Below, piece by piece: positions 44,896-53,450 of a stretch of DNA of 64,000 bases. The notes below the pieces were generated by a model, which worked only from the letters and a program-made list of their open reading frames with translations, ran no database searches and had not been told where the DNA came from. The stretch lies in NCBI RefSeq assembly GCF_013009555.1, contig NZ_CP046176.1, positions 3,937,501 through 4,001,500 on the forward strand, written 5' to 3'. The position numbers and the translations under genes were made by a program. Position 1 is the first letter of the stretch, and each line of letters starts with the position of its first letter. The stretch comes from Phocaeicola dorei. Lineage in GTDB: Bacteria; Bacteroidota; Bacteroidia; Bacteroidales; Bacteroidaceae.

Positions 44896-45842
44896 CGTGA
44901 TTCTGATTTTACATAAATAATTATCTGTCCTGCATTCCCCTTTTCCCATGATAAGTTGTCATCCAATAAACACAATGTTTCCATGACTTCCTGAATTGAT
45001 GTAGTCGTTTCAAAATCAAAAGTATACCTTTCACTTGAATAGCCGCTTAACTTTATTGAGATCTTAAACCTCTGTTCTAAAGTATTCTTTATGTCTTCCA
45101 ATGTTGCATTTTTGAATGACAAACCGACTTGTTCTCGGGTAGAGATATGTATCTGGTGTGTCAACTTATTGTAAGAAAAAAACTCACCGGGTTTTAATAT
45201 ACAGCTTGACGTTTTTTCTGGCGTAAGAACTTCAATTGATCCTGTGAGTAGGTACGCAATAGCACAAGTATCTTCTTGATAGTCTCTCACATTGAATTTG
45301 GTTCCTATAACTTTTGTTACCAGATTCGTGCTTTTTACAATAAAAGGTTTATCTGATATATGAGTAACCTCAAACCAAGCATCACCCTTCAGCTGGACTA
45401 ATCTAATTGTATCAGTTAAATTTTCTGCGCAAATTATTTCGGAAGATGGTCCCAGACATATAGTAGAACTATCGGATAAGATTATTGTTTTATATCCCCC
45501 CTCACTTGTTCTTACAATCAGTGTTTTTGTAGTGTCATAGTTGTGCAAGAACCATACTGTAGCCATAAAAGCACACAACAGGAAGGAAGCAGCAACATAT
45601 CCGTACTTTTTCCAAGAAACAGTAGATGTCTTAAAACCTAAACGGATAGAAATATTCTCCCACGAATTTTGTGAACAATAGCTTTCAGAATCCGACTTTA
45701 TTTCATTCCAACACTGAAACAAGGCTTTATTCTTATCTTCTGAAAATTTGTCCTCACAAAGCCATTGTTGGATTTTTGTTTCCAGATTTTGTGGATACCT
45801 GTTTTTTAAATAACGTTTTATGATTTCATGAATGTAGTCCAT
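44892..45842 (-). CDS. FecR-family anti-sigma factor
   Basis: A 316-residue inner-membrane anti-sigma factor. The N-terminal cytoplasmic part (1-90) would hold the ECF sigma factor; a single membrane helix follows (YVAASFLLCAFMATVWFLHNY, near 95). The periplasmic part carries the FecR domain (VRTSEGGYKTIILSDSSTIC, VQLKGDAWFEVTHISDKPFI, VTKVIGTKFNVRDY) and a C-terminal DUF4974-like domain (LSFKNATLEDIKNTLEQRFK) that contacts the receptor STN domain. It lies 68 bp after the sigma gene and overlaps the receptor ATG by 4 bp, the standard cell-surface signalling layout. Confidence 0.93.
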   Translation of the reverse strand: MDYIHEIIKRYLKNRYPQNLETKIQQWLCEDKFSEDKNKALFQCWNEIKSDSESYCSQNSWENISIRLGFKTSTVSWKKYGYVAASFLLCAFMATVWFLHNYDTTKTLIVRTSEGGYKTIILSDSSTICLGPSSEIICAENLTDTIRLVQLKGDAWFEVTHISDKPFIVKSTNLVTKVIGTKFNVRDYQEDTCAIAYLLTGSIEVLTPEKTSSCILKPGEFFSYNKLTHQIHISTREQVGLSFKNATLEDIKNTLEQRFKISIKLSGYSSERYTFDFETTTSIQEVMETLCLLDDNLSWEKGNAGQIIIYVKSESR

Positions 45843-45910
45843 AATTCTCTTTTTTTAATGTACAAGAATCAATGGATATACTCACATCTACAAGATACGT
45901 TTTTAACTTA

Positions 45911-46474
45911 TTATAACGTATAAAGCAGAAAAATAATATAAGTCAATATAGATTGCTTGATTTCCTTCAAAGCTAAACTTAATTGATTTTCAACACTTCT
46001 TTTTGATATTCCCAGCATATTGGCAATTTCATTATTGCTTAGACCTTCTTCTCGGCTCATCCGATAAATAAGCTGCCGTTGTTTTGGCATTTCTGAAACA
46101 ACCATTTCAATTAACAAATTAATTTCTCTGGCAAATATTGAATCTTCAACATTTGAGTCTGCGTATATTTTTTCCTGCACAGTTTCAATTTGTTCATGCA
46201 CATGAGCCAATTCTTTCTTCAAATAGTTAATGGCTGCATTACGGGATGCAACGAAAATATAATTCTGGAGATTTTGGGATAAATTTAACCTCTTTCTGCC
46301 AAGCCATAAATCAACAAACACATCCTGTGCCAAATCATTGGCTATATCTTCTTTTTTTATCATTCCAACAATAAAAACTACAACTCTTGAATAATATTGT
46401 TCATAGAGTTGTTTAAATGCGTACTCATTATCTTGCTGGAGTTGAAGTATTATATTATCTATTGATATAGTCAT
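45911..46474 (-). CDS. ECF RNA polymerase sigma-70 factor
   Basis: A 187-residue ECF sigma factor. Region 2 is visible in AFKQLYEQYYSRVVVFIVGM and DIANDLAQDVFVDLWLGRKR (near 40-60), region 4 in LIYRMSREEGLSNNEIANML and SKRSVENQLSLALKEIKQSI (near 135-175), forming the helix-turn-helix for the -35 element. It would transcribe the FecR-TonB receptor operon when the receptor binds its ligand. With the receptor frameshifted, signalling input may be lost and the sigma factor may be held inactive by FecR. AT-rich like its neighbours. Confidence 0.93.
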   Translation of the reverse strand: MTISIDNIILQLQQDNEYAFKQLYEQYYSRVVVFIVGMIKKEDIANDLAQDVFVDLWLGRKRLNLSQNLQNYIFVASRNAAINYLKKELAHVHEQIETVQEKIYADSNVEDSIFAREINLLIEMVVSEMPKQRQLIYRMSREEGLSNNEIANMLGISKRSVENQLSLALKEIKQSILTYIIFLLYTL

Positions 46475-46492
46475 ATTAGCTAATTATTTTTG

Positions 46493-46500
46493 CAAATGTA
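46493..46500 (-). promoter_or_regulatory. possible -7 box of the sigma factor gene
   Basis: On the minus strand this reads TACATTTG, fitting TAnnTTTG, 18 nt before the ATG at 46474. The flanking region is AT-rich, so the match could be by chance. Confidence 0.35.
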
Positions 46501-46638
46501 TGAAAATTGCCTGCCATTTTACGAGATTTCTGACTTAATAACAACTTAATAACAATAAATTATGTGATTTTGCAATATGATTAGCTATCATGTACAAAAA
46601 TTATACTTGGAATGACCTGTTGTCTTAAATGAAAACGA

Positions 46639-46672
46639 ACGGCTGCTTTGCTTTTGGTTACAAAACAGCCGT
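46639..46672 (-). terminator. hairpin after the conjugative-element fragment
   Basis: Arms ACGGCTG (46639-46645) and CAGCCGT (46666-46672) with a 20-nt loop are followed on the minus strand by TCGTTTTCATTT. It lies 31 bp past the stop codon of the fragment at 46703 and is probably the terminator of that original gene. Confidence 0.55.
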
Positions 46673-46702
46673 CCACGAATTGTATCCGAACAATGCAGGC
46701 CT

Positions 46703-47282
46703 CTATAGTTTCATACCCTTCGGTTCCGTCAGTCCCAGTCTTCTGACAATCAGATGGCCGTGTACAAAATCCTCATGCGGACTTTTCCGTGTCTGCATCG
46801 GTTGTACGGCATTAGGAATATTCTCCTCAGTCTTCTCCGGTATCAGCGGGACAGCTCCAGCTATAGTATCTTGCGGTCCAGTGCGGCAAGCTCGGATTTC
46901 AGTCTTTTCAGCTCGTTTTCCTTCTTCCACTCCTTGCCGGCTATCGCTTCCAGTTGAGGAATTTCCTGTCCCAGCACCTCATTTTTCTTCCGGTACTGGT
47001 CAATGATGACCGGAATCTTCTCCAGCGCGTTCAGGAAGTTCGTGGTAGCGGCGTGCGTGTCCGCCATCGCCTGATGCCCGTCGTTGTAGTTGTACCTGTA
47101 ATTGCCTGCAACTACGAAACGGTTGTCGGCAAACTCCAGTTCGTCCCTGATCGTCAGTCAGCTAGCTAATCACTTCGATGGGAAGCTGTACAGTTCGCCC
47201 ACCCGCCTGTACTCTGAAAATGGCAGACAGGCTTGCCGACGGATATATCCCTCCGTTGGGCGGCAAGACTCTTTACCGGGAG
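46703..47282 (-). pseudogene. C-terminal fragment of a large conjugative-transposon-type protein
   Basis: Pieces in different minus-strand frames read as one decayed C-terminus: CLPFSEYRRVGELYSFP, then DELEFADNRFVVAGNYRYNY, HQAMADTHAATTNFLNALEK, IPVIIDQYRKKNEVLGQEIP and a Lys/Glu-rich helix, then after a frameshift near 46865 VPLIPEKTEENIPNAVQPMQ to a TAA at 46703. The tail resembles the end of the very large DNA methylase/helicase proteins of Bacteroides conjugative elements; I rely on memory of that family, so the name is tentative. The base composition is richer in G and C than the sigma/FecR genes beside it. It directly joins the broken hydrolase at about 47283. Confidence 0.5.
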
Positions 47283-47863
47283 AACGACATCCCAAAAGTG
47301 CTGGAAAACCATTCCTTCTTCATCACATCCACTCCTTTCTTTTCCAGTGCTGCGATTTCTTCATCCCGTTTTGCCGCTTCCTCTTTTGTCATCGGCTCAC
47401 TGGGTCCTTTTGATTTGCGGATATTTCCGCTGGCCAAGAAAGCGGACAACATACGGTCCGGAAAACATCCCAGCATATCCGCACCAACGAATCCCCCCAA
47501 AGACAAACCTACAATATGCGCTTTCCGTATATGCAAAGCATCCATCAAAGCAACCAGATCTTCTGCATGGGTAAATTGGAAATCTTCCGTTTGTTTGGAT
47601 GAAATGCCATATCCGCACAAATCATATCGTATAGCTCGATAATGCTTTGCAAACTTAAAGAACTGTTCATTCCACATTCTACGGTCCAAAGAGTGTCCGT
47701 GAATAAAAATAAGCGGCTCTCCCGTACCTGCTTCTTCATAATACAAAGAACCTTCCGGAACCTTCACATAACCACTCTTCACCTGTACATCGCCGGTATC
47801 TTGTGAATATAATCCGGTCAAACCGGATAATACTAATAAACAAATAAATGCCAGAATCCTCAT
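47273..47863 (-). pseudogene. alpha/beta hydrolase, truncated at the C-terminus
   Basis: From the ATG at 47863 a signal peptide (MRILAFICLLVLSGLTGLYS) leads into an alpha/beta hydrolase fold: oxyanion region FIHGHSLDRRMW, a strand-helix YDLCGYGISSK, and the nucleophile elbow GLSLGGFVG (near 112). The normal fold needs about 90 more residues, including the catalytic His. Instead the frame runs out of homology after MKKEWFSSTF and stops at 47273, within a conjugative-element fragment. A matching C-terminal piece is found at 40906-40976. It starts 25 bp after the GH28-like stop, so it belonged to this locus, probably as a glycan esterase. The remaining protein is unlikely to be active. Confidence 0.75.
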
Positions 47864-47888
47864 ATTCCTATGATTTACATAAAAGATA

Positions 47889-49274
47889 CTATTTGACTTC
47901 AATTCTTTCAATATATTCATTGGTTATAAAACCACTTAAATCTTTCATTTTCTTCCCATTAACCACAACGTTCTCAAAAGTCACATCCCGTACCATCCGG
48001 TCTTTGTCCAATCCTTTTATCAGTGACGGGTTCTCTCCCACCCCGTTATAAGTAATATTACGGAAAATCACTCCATCAATGCTTTGTCCGGGTTGTTTGT
48101 CATACTTCCCGTTAAAACGGACATTGATATGAAACAGCCTCCCCTCTTGAATACTTTCCACACGAATATCCTCAAACAATATATTTTTCACCCTGTTCCT
48201 GTCGCCTGCATCTATAGCCATACATCCCTGATAAGGCACATCATCTTCATCATGTTCCAAAATATCAATATTGCGGAAAACCAGATTCTCAATAATCTCT
48301 CCTGTCGGAGAATTCGGATCACCATGACCACCTACATTGATAGGATGAGCAATATCCGCCCAAAGAATGGAATTCTGTACAGTGATATTGTCCGAACCGC
48401 CCCACCAGTTCCAACGATGATTATATAAAGCAATGCAGTCATCACTATTACGCATAAACACATTGTCTATCAATACATCGTGACAGCACATCATGTCGAT
48501 GCCATCGCTCCAACCTTTACAACTGAATGATTTCAGGTTCTTGATTGTCACCCCCTCAGCACCTCCGCCAAATACGGTATAATGATCAGGATTGACCACT
48601 GTTATGCCATCTATCACTATATTTTTAGAATCAGTGATTTCGATACCACGAACAGGATGGTCCAAAATGCCACGCCCAATGATCCGTACATTCTCCACTT
48701 TATCCAGCAGCAACTTCGCTTTCACAACAGCTCCCGGTGCCAGATAAACCGTCGTATTGCCTGGTATTCTTATCTGATTGTTCGGCAGATCTTTGGGACG
48801 ATGCACTCCCGGCCCGAAATACATCACTCCTTTCTCTTCTTTCGAGTAAGTCTCCGTTTCCATCGGATTGGCAAAAAGATGGAGATTATGCAGGCGGTCG
48901 CCATTAAACTCCACAGACAGATACTGAGGTTTGTCCAGCGTAAACGTAATTACATTCTTATTCTGCACATACTGCACTTTCCTGGCCTGCGGACGGATAT
49001 CGACCTCATGAATCATCCCATTATTTTTTTTCACCATCACTTCTACAGGACTGCCCATATCAAACTGTACCATCGAAGCATCCTGTACCCTATCCATATC
49101 TACCTGCACATTATACTCAAACAGATCTTTCCAGTCGCCCCCCGGCACACGGACACGAACCGTATAGTCATCATTATGAGGCATACCGGTCTGCAGTCCT
49201 TCGGGATAAGTCACTAATTGAGCCTGTACGGCCACACAGCATACCATAAGACAAAAGGTCAATAAATTCTTCAT
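47889..49274 (-). CDS. GH28-like parallel beta-helix glycosidase with N-terminal beta-sandwich
   Basis: A 461-residue secreted protein from the ATG at 49274 (signal MKNLLTFCLMVCCVAVQAQ). About 110 residues of beta-sandwich (DDYTVRVRVPGGDWKDLFEY) precede a right-handed beta-helix. Candidate catalytic acids are in WSDGIDMMCCHDV and MRNSDDCIALYNHRWNWWGG, as in GH28 polygalacturonases, followed by INVGGHGDPNSPTG. The sandwich-plus-helix layout and the HNLHLFANP segment also recall GH49, so the family is not certain. It shares layout and many segments with the gene at 58471-59907 and is probably a paralogue. Confidence 0.82.
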   Translation of the reverse strand: MKNLLTFCLMVCCVAVQAQLVTYPEGLQTGMPHNDDYTVRVRVPGGDWKDLFEYNVQVDMDRVQDASMVQFDMGSPVEVMVKKNNGMIHEVDIRPQARKVQYVQNKNVITFTLDKPQYLSVEFNGDRLHNLHLFANPMETETYSKEEKGVMYFGPGVHRPKDLPNNQIRIPGNTTVYLAPGAVVKAKLLLDKVENVRIIGRGILDHPVRGIEITDSKNIVIDGITVVNPDHYTVFGGGAEGVTIKNLKSFSCKGWSDGIDMMCCHDVLIDNVFMRNSDDCIALYNHRWNWWGGSDNITVQNSILWADIAHPINVGGHGDPNSPTGEIIENLVFRNIDILEHDEDDVPYQGCMAIDAGDRNRVKNILFEDIRVESIQEGRLFHINVRFNGKYDKQPGQSIDGVIFRNITYNGVGENPSLIKGLDKDRMVRDVTFENVVVNGKKMKDLSGFITNEYIERIEVK

Positions 49275-49360
49275 ATTTTGCATTTTTCTTATTAGATACG
49301 TTGGGCAAACGTTTTTCACTCAAAAATAAGATGTTATCAACCGTCAACTTACAAATTAAA

Positions 49361-50983
49361 TCAGTCTTTTCCGAATCTGTTCCGTTCCACCTCTTTTCCT
49401 TCATAAAAAAATACGACTTCATAAGATGATTTGTCATCCGCCAAGGCTGCATCCGGAGAGAAGGCCAGATACTCTACTTCATAAGGCTGCAATGTCTTTA
49501 GAGTCATCCGCCCCAAGCTATGGCCGCCACATATCACCTCCACTTCCGCCGGTTCCGATGCAGACAATCCAAAGTTTTGTATCTCCACTTTCAATTCCCC
49601 TTTTTCCTTATCAAACACAGGACGACGGGCAGAAAGCAAAGCCGGCCGGTAATTCACATAAGGCAGGCGGGCATAACCGTAAAGCATGTTCCCATTCCTG
49701 TGTTTTCCTATCATTTTGGGAGCAAACTCACCAGAGGTAATTCCACTTCCTTCGGCATTAAAAACCACAATCAAGTCTTCCCCCGAAACCTTGGTCTTCA
49801 CCGGTTTGCAACCACGCCCGAAGTTCACTTCTGTAAACGAACCGAACCGCAACGACTTTACATCCACATCCGTTTGCGGATGGAACCCCTCTTCGGCGGC
49901 AATCTTCACTTCAATGGTACGGGTAGACGGAGTGATCTCCTTTTCATTCAAAACGGACAATAGCATCCCTTTATTCAAGGGAACGCTTATGTTCTTGGAA
50001 CTATGTTTGTCATTAGGAAGGTCGTTCCATTTTATCGTATCAATCACGGCAAAATTCATTTGGACGGCACGCCCCTTCTCGTCCTGGAAAACCTTAGGAC
50101 GCTCATATTTAAACCAACGCTCCACCGTTCCGTCTTTATGGAATGATACGCCCGGCATGTATGCTTCTCCCTGTTCCGTCACCCAATGTACTCCATCCTT
50201 GGAACGCTGGTAGAAAGCAATCCTGCCCAACCAGTCATTTACGATCAAGTGATATTGCAAATCATCCCTCCATACCACCGGATCTTCAAACCGGCCCTCC
50301 ACGTCCGGGTAAACCCGTTTGTCCGTCAACTGCTTATAGGGTGAAAGTCCGTCTTTGCTGATCCAGACACCTCCACCGCGGCATACCATCAGATAAGAGC
50401 CATCCTGACGACGGGCAAAAGTCAGATTGGAGAGGCCTTCTATGATTTTACGGTCACGCGGGTCAAAACTGAACTTTCCATACGTCCAAACCTTGTCATC
50501 CACCCTGTCCGCTATATAATAACCATCAATAACATAGACCACGATACGGCCGTCCGACAGACGGAACGCTTCCGGATTATGTCCTTTTCCAATGGAATTC
50601 CGTATTTTAAAAGGTCCCGTGAGCCGGTCACTTACCGCATGAAAAACGGTAGAGTTTGACCAGAACATGTGACCTTTCGGAGAGTTCTCGGGCCAGCCAC
50701 ACACAAACAGATGATATTTGCCTTCCGTATCCTGCAATATATTTCCTCCCCAGAAAGAAACTCCGGGAAGCTCAATGCCATTATCCACATAACGGTTCAG
50801 CACACTGTCAGTTCCCCATATCCCCTTGGCCTGGATACCGTCGGGCATCGGAAGGAAACGGTCCATAAAACGTGCACCCTTTACCAGATGTTGCCATTCG
50901 GCAGGACGTTCACGCTCGGTTATCTGTGCATGTACAGGAGCAAACAAAAAACTCGCAGCCATTAAAAAGAAGAGCTTTTTCAT
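49361..50983 (-). CDS. secreted beta-propeller glycoside hydrolase-like protein
   Basis: A 540-residue secreted protein (signal MKKLFFLMAASFLFAPVHA). Residues about 60-370 form a GH43/GH32-like five-bladed beta-propeller, judged from blade-type repeats: GGNILQDTEGKYHLFVCGWP, GHNPEAFRLSDGRIVVYVID, RRQDGSYLMVCRGGGVWISK, RFEDPVVWRDDLQYHLIVND. The C-terminal part (about 385-535) contains beta-sandwich segments of CARDB type (LKVEIQNFGLSASEPAEVEV). The Glu in RFEDPVVW and an Asp in the first blade could be catalytic, but I cannot place it in a specific family. It lies between a heparinase-like lyase and a GH28-like gene. Confidence 0.68.
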   Translation of the reverse strand: MKKLFFLMAASFLFAPVHAQITERERPAEWQHLVKGARFMDRFLPMPDGIQAKGIWGTDSVLNRYVDNGIELPGVSFWGGNILQDTEGKYHLFVCGWPENSPKGHMFWSNSTVFHAVSDRLTGPFKIRNSIGKGHNPEAFRLSDGRIVVYVIDGYYIADRVDDKVWTYGKFSFDPRDRKIIEGLSNLTFARRQDGSYLMVCRGGGVWISKDGLSPYKQLTDKRVYPDVEGRFEDPVVWRDDLQYHLIVNDWLGRIAFYQRSKDGVHWVTEQGEAYMPGVSFHKDGTVERWFKYERPKVFQDEKGRAVQMNFAVIDTIKWNDLPNDKHSSKNISVPLNKGMLLSVLNEKEITPSTRTIEVKIAAEEGFHPQTDVDVKSLRFGSFTEVNFGRGCKPVKTKVSGEDLIVVFNAEGSGITSGEFAPKMIGKHRNGNMLYGYARLPYVNYRPALLSARRPVFDKEKGELKVEIQNFGLSASEPAEVEVICGGHSLGRMTLKTLQPYEVEYLAFSPDAALADDKSSYEVVFFYEGKEVERNRFGKD

Positions 50984-51041
50984 CGTATCATTATTTTACA
51001 CGTTAACAAATCGTTTATTTATATGCTCAAAAATAAAAAGA

Positions 51042-51071
51042 TTAAGCTGACATAAGTACCAGCCAGCTTAA
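51042..51071 (-). terminator. terminator after the second heparinase-like lyase
   Basis: Perfect 8-bp arms TTAAGCTG (51042-51049) and CAGCTTAA (51064-51071); on the minus strand they are followed by TCTTTTTATTTTTGAG. It is 60 bp past the lyase stop and before the beta-propeller gene, so it may attenuate the transcript. Confidence 0.65.
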
Positions 51072-51131
51072 CAAAAAGCACGCAAACCTTTGCGTAAAAT
51101 AAACTTCCACCAAATTCTTCGCCTTACCCGC

Positions 51132-53411
51132 TCATTCAATAACCACGCCTGATACTTTTACCGTGCCCTTCTCATAAACTACAGGAGTTACCTTTCCATT
51201 CACGACAACCGCTTTCGGACGTTTCTCGCTTCTGAATCCAGCATTCATCTTCGGTTGACCATCCATCCACAATTTCATCCGCCCGTTTTCCTCCTTTTGA
51301 ATCACAAAAAGCTTAGCCAAAGAAGAAAAGAAAGAAACATCTCCTCGTCTTAAAGCGCTTCCATAACAAATAAAGTGCTCTTTTGAACCGGCTGGTTCCA
51401 TACCAGCCTCATAAGTGACTGCAAACATATAAGCGTCCGTAAACCATCCGTCCGCTTCAATCCATGAATTGCTATGCATCAATCGCCCGTCGGCCAATTG
51501 ATTGATATAGAGATCTGTTATTTTTCCCTTATAATGAATACGAAGTCCTATCCAATCTTTGCCTTCCCGTCTTTCCATATAAGGAAGATCTTTCTGGTCC
51601 GGCGTTTCTTTCAAGATGATGGCGGTCAGCCCTTTCACCCGATCCACTTTTGCCGGCAAATGAAATGAATAATACGTTTCTGTTCCTTTTAAATCCTCCG
51701 TTGGAGCTTCTACTTCTTCCCAATATAAATCTTCGGGGTAATCATGTACAAAATCGGATTTCGCCAACAAACGGGGATATAGCGGACGGACAACAACTGA
51801 AGAATTCCCATTTGTTATATTCAGATCAATTCCACGTTTTTCCGCCTCTCCTCCCGGATGCCAAAGCCATTCAAAATGTCCCACATCATGAGTTTTCAAA
51901 TCATCAATCATATAAATCACATCATCTATCCACAGGAAATGACGGAAATTACGACTAAACTGGTCTGAATACGGGCCGGTTCCATTGGCCAATACATATT
52001 TTACATTATCCGCATCGAGCAAATAATGTAAATACCCTCTCAGCATTGAACCATGATATTGTTGTTCACGCGACTGTCCTTTGCCATTGAAAAGCACGAC
52101 ATTGTGTGCCTCGCTTTGAAAAAAATAATTACGGTAACTGGGATTAGGATACCAGCAGTTTCCCGCATCTTTTATAATATCCACTCCTTTATGAAAGATG
52201 ATGAACGAGTTGGCGTCCGCATGAGAATGATTCCATGTATGCCCCGATTTAACGGCCAGCATGGTAGCATCCTTCTCCCAGGAAGTACGCATCGTAGCCC
52301 ACCCAAAATCTGCAAAAAGTTGTGATTTCTTTATTTCAGGCAACTGCGGCGCTTTGCTTAGATCGGGCGTATAGAGAAATCCCATCGGACGGTCGATAAA
52401 ATAACCGTCACGGTGTTGCCCCTGTTCCACCTGATTCATATACCAAAGCATATTATCATTCCTGATTCCCATCGCATAGAGCAGCATCAAGGTACTTTCG
52501 GCAGTCACATTCTTATGGCTGTCACCAAAATTCATATTATATAGTATACCTGTACGCGGATAGCAGACATGCACAAAGAAATCGGACAATTTATCCAGTT
52601 GCGGAATTTGAACCGGCTTTTGTCCGGGATGGGTGTTCATCCATGCCAAACGAAACTGTAATGCTTCCTGAATCCCGAAATTGGCATAATTGAGACTTTC
52701 ATACATCCCTCCATCGGCATCAAAGCTTTTCGGCTTCTGCTGCAAGACATCTCCGGCAAAGTCAAACCATTGGGGAAGAGCCTCATATACCACCTCCGCT
52801 CCTTGCTTTGCCTCCGGCAATTCGTTTTGTAAACTCAAGGCCAGTATGCCGCCCATGCAGGCACAAGAAGTCCACCAGTTATGTCCCATCGAATTCAACG
52901 AATGAATACGTGCCGGCTCCAGCACCCAGTCCCCCAGACACGGGTCAAGGGCCAACCGTTTCAATCCTTCCGCTATTTCTTTCCTCTCGGAACTTGAAAG
53001 GTCATTATAAACAGCATCATAGGCTATGGCAGAAAGGTAAGCCTTATGTGCCAGTCCCAAATCCGCTCTCCAGACAGGGATACGCGCCAGCATTTCTTCA
53101 CTGCCCCACGTATCCTCCTTAATGACATCCAATAAAATCTCTTTCAATTTGTCAGCGTATTTTTTTTCATCTGTCATCAAATAAGCCAAAGCCAGGTAAT
53201 CCGCCTTGCTTAGATTCTTTTTCTGTAACTGTTCATCTGCCGTCTTCTTTATAGAAGCCCATGCCTCAGCCATCTTTAAATCATTTACAATCCGTTGTTT
53301 CACCTGCTGAATGCGCTCCGGAGTATAAAGCAAAGCAGGGTGTTTTATCTTTTGCGCCTGTACAAAAGCAAAGCATAAAAAAATCAATAGACATACATAT
53401 ATCCGTTTCAT
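51132..53411 (-). CDS. heparinase II/III family polysaccharide lyase
   Basis: A 759-residue secreted lyase (signal MKRIYVCLLIFLCFAFVQAQ). The N-terminal (alpha/alpha) toroid includes HSLNSMGHNWWTSCACMGGI (near 170) and SFDADGGMYESLNYANFGIQ (near 228). The C-terminal Hepar_II_III beta domain begins with the classic NHSHADANSFIIFHKG (near 395) and YRNYFFQSEAHNVVLFNG, which hold the conserved His and Tyr residues of the family. Such enzymes cut uronate-containing glycans by beta-elimination. In a locus rich in GH28 genes its target is probably a plant acidic glycan rather than heparin. It begins 39 bp after the GH28 gene stop. Confidence 0.88.
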   Translation of the reverse strand: MKRIYVCLLIFLCFAFVQAQKIKHPALLYTPERIQQVKQRIVNDLKMAEAWASIKKTADEQLQKKNLSKADYLALAYLMTDEKKYADKLKEILLDVIKEDTWGSEEMLARIPVWRADLGLAHKAYLSAIAYDAVYNDLSSSERKEIAEGLKRLALDPCLGDWVLEPARIHSLNSMGHNWWTSCACMGGILALSLQNELPEAKQGAEVVYEALPQWFDFAGDVLQQKPKSFDADGGMYESLNYANFGIQEALQFRLAWMNTHPGQKPVQIPQLDKLSDFFVHVCYPRTGILYNMNFGDSHKNVTAESTLMLLYAMGIRNDNMLWYMNQVEQGQHRDGYFIDRPMGFLYTPDLSKAPQLPEIKKSQLFADFGWATMRTSWEKDATMLAVKSGHTWNHSHADANSFIIFHKGVDIIKDAGNCWYPNPSYRNYFFQSEAHNVVLFNGKGQSREQQYHGSMLRGYLHYLLDADNVKYVLANGTGPYSDQFSRNFRHFLWIDDVIYMIDDLKTHDVGHFEWLWHPGGEAEKRGIDLNITNGNSSVVVRPLYPRLLAKSDFVHDYPEDLYWEEVEAPTEDLKGTETYYSFHLPAKVDRVKGLTAIILKETPDQKDLPYMERREGKDWIGLRIHYKGKITDLYINQLADGRLMHSNSWIEADGWFTDAYMFAVTYEAGMEPAGSKEHFICYGSALRRGDVSFFSSLAKLFVIQKEENGRMKLWMDGQPKMNAGFRSEKRPKAVVVNGKVTPVVYEKGTVKVSGVVIE

Positions 53412-53450
53412 ATTTCTGTTGGTTTAATTATTGTTTAACGACATAGAAAA

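Noticed and set aside
46629..47006. Plus-strand frame of 125 codons over the conjugative-element fragment
   Set aside because: The minus-strand frames give coherent protein segments there, and the plus frame is low in complexity and unrelated to known proteins.
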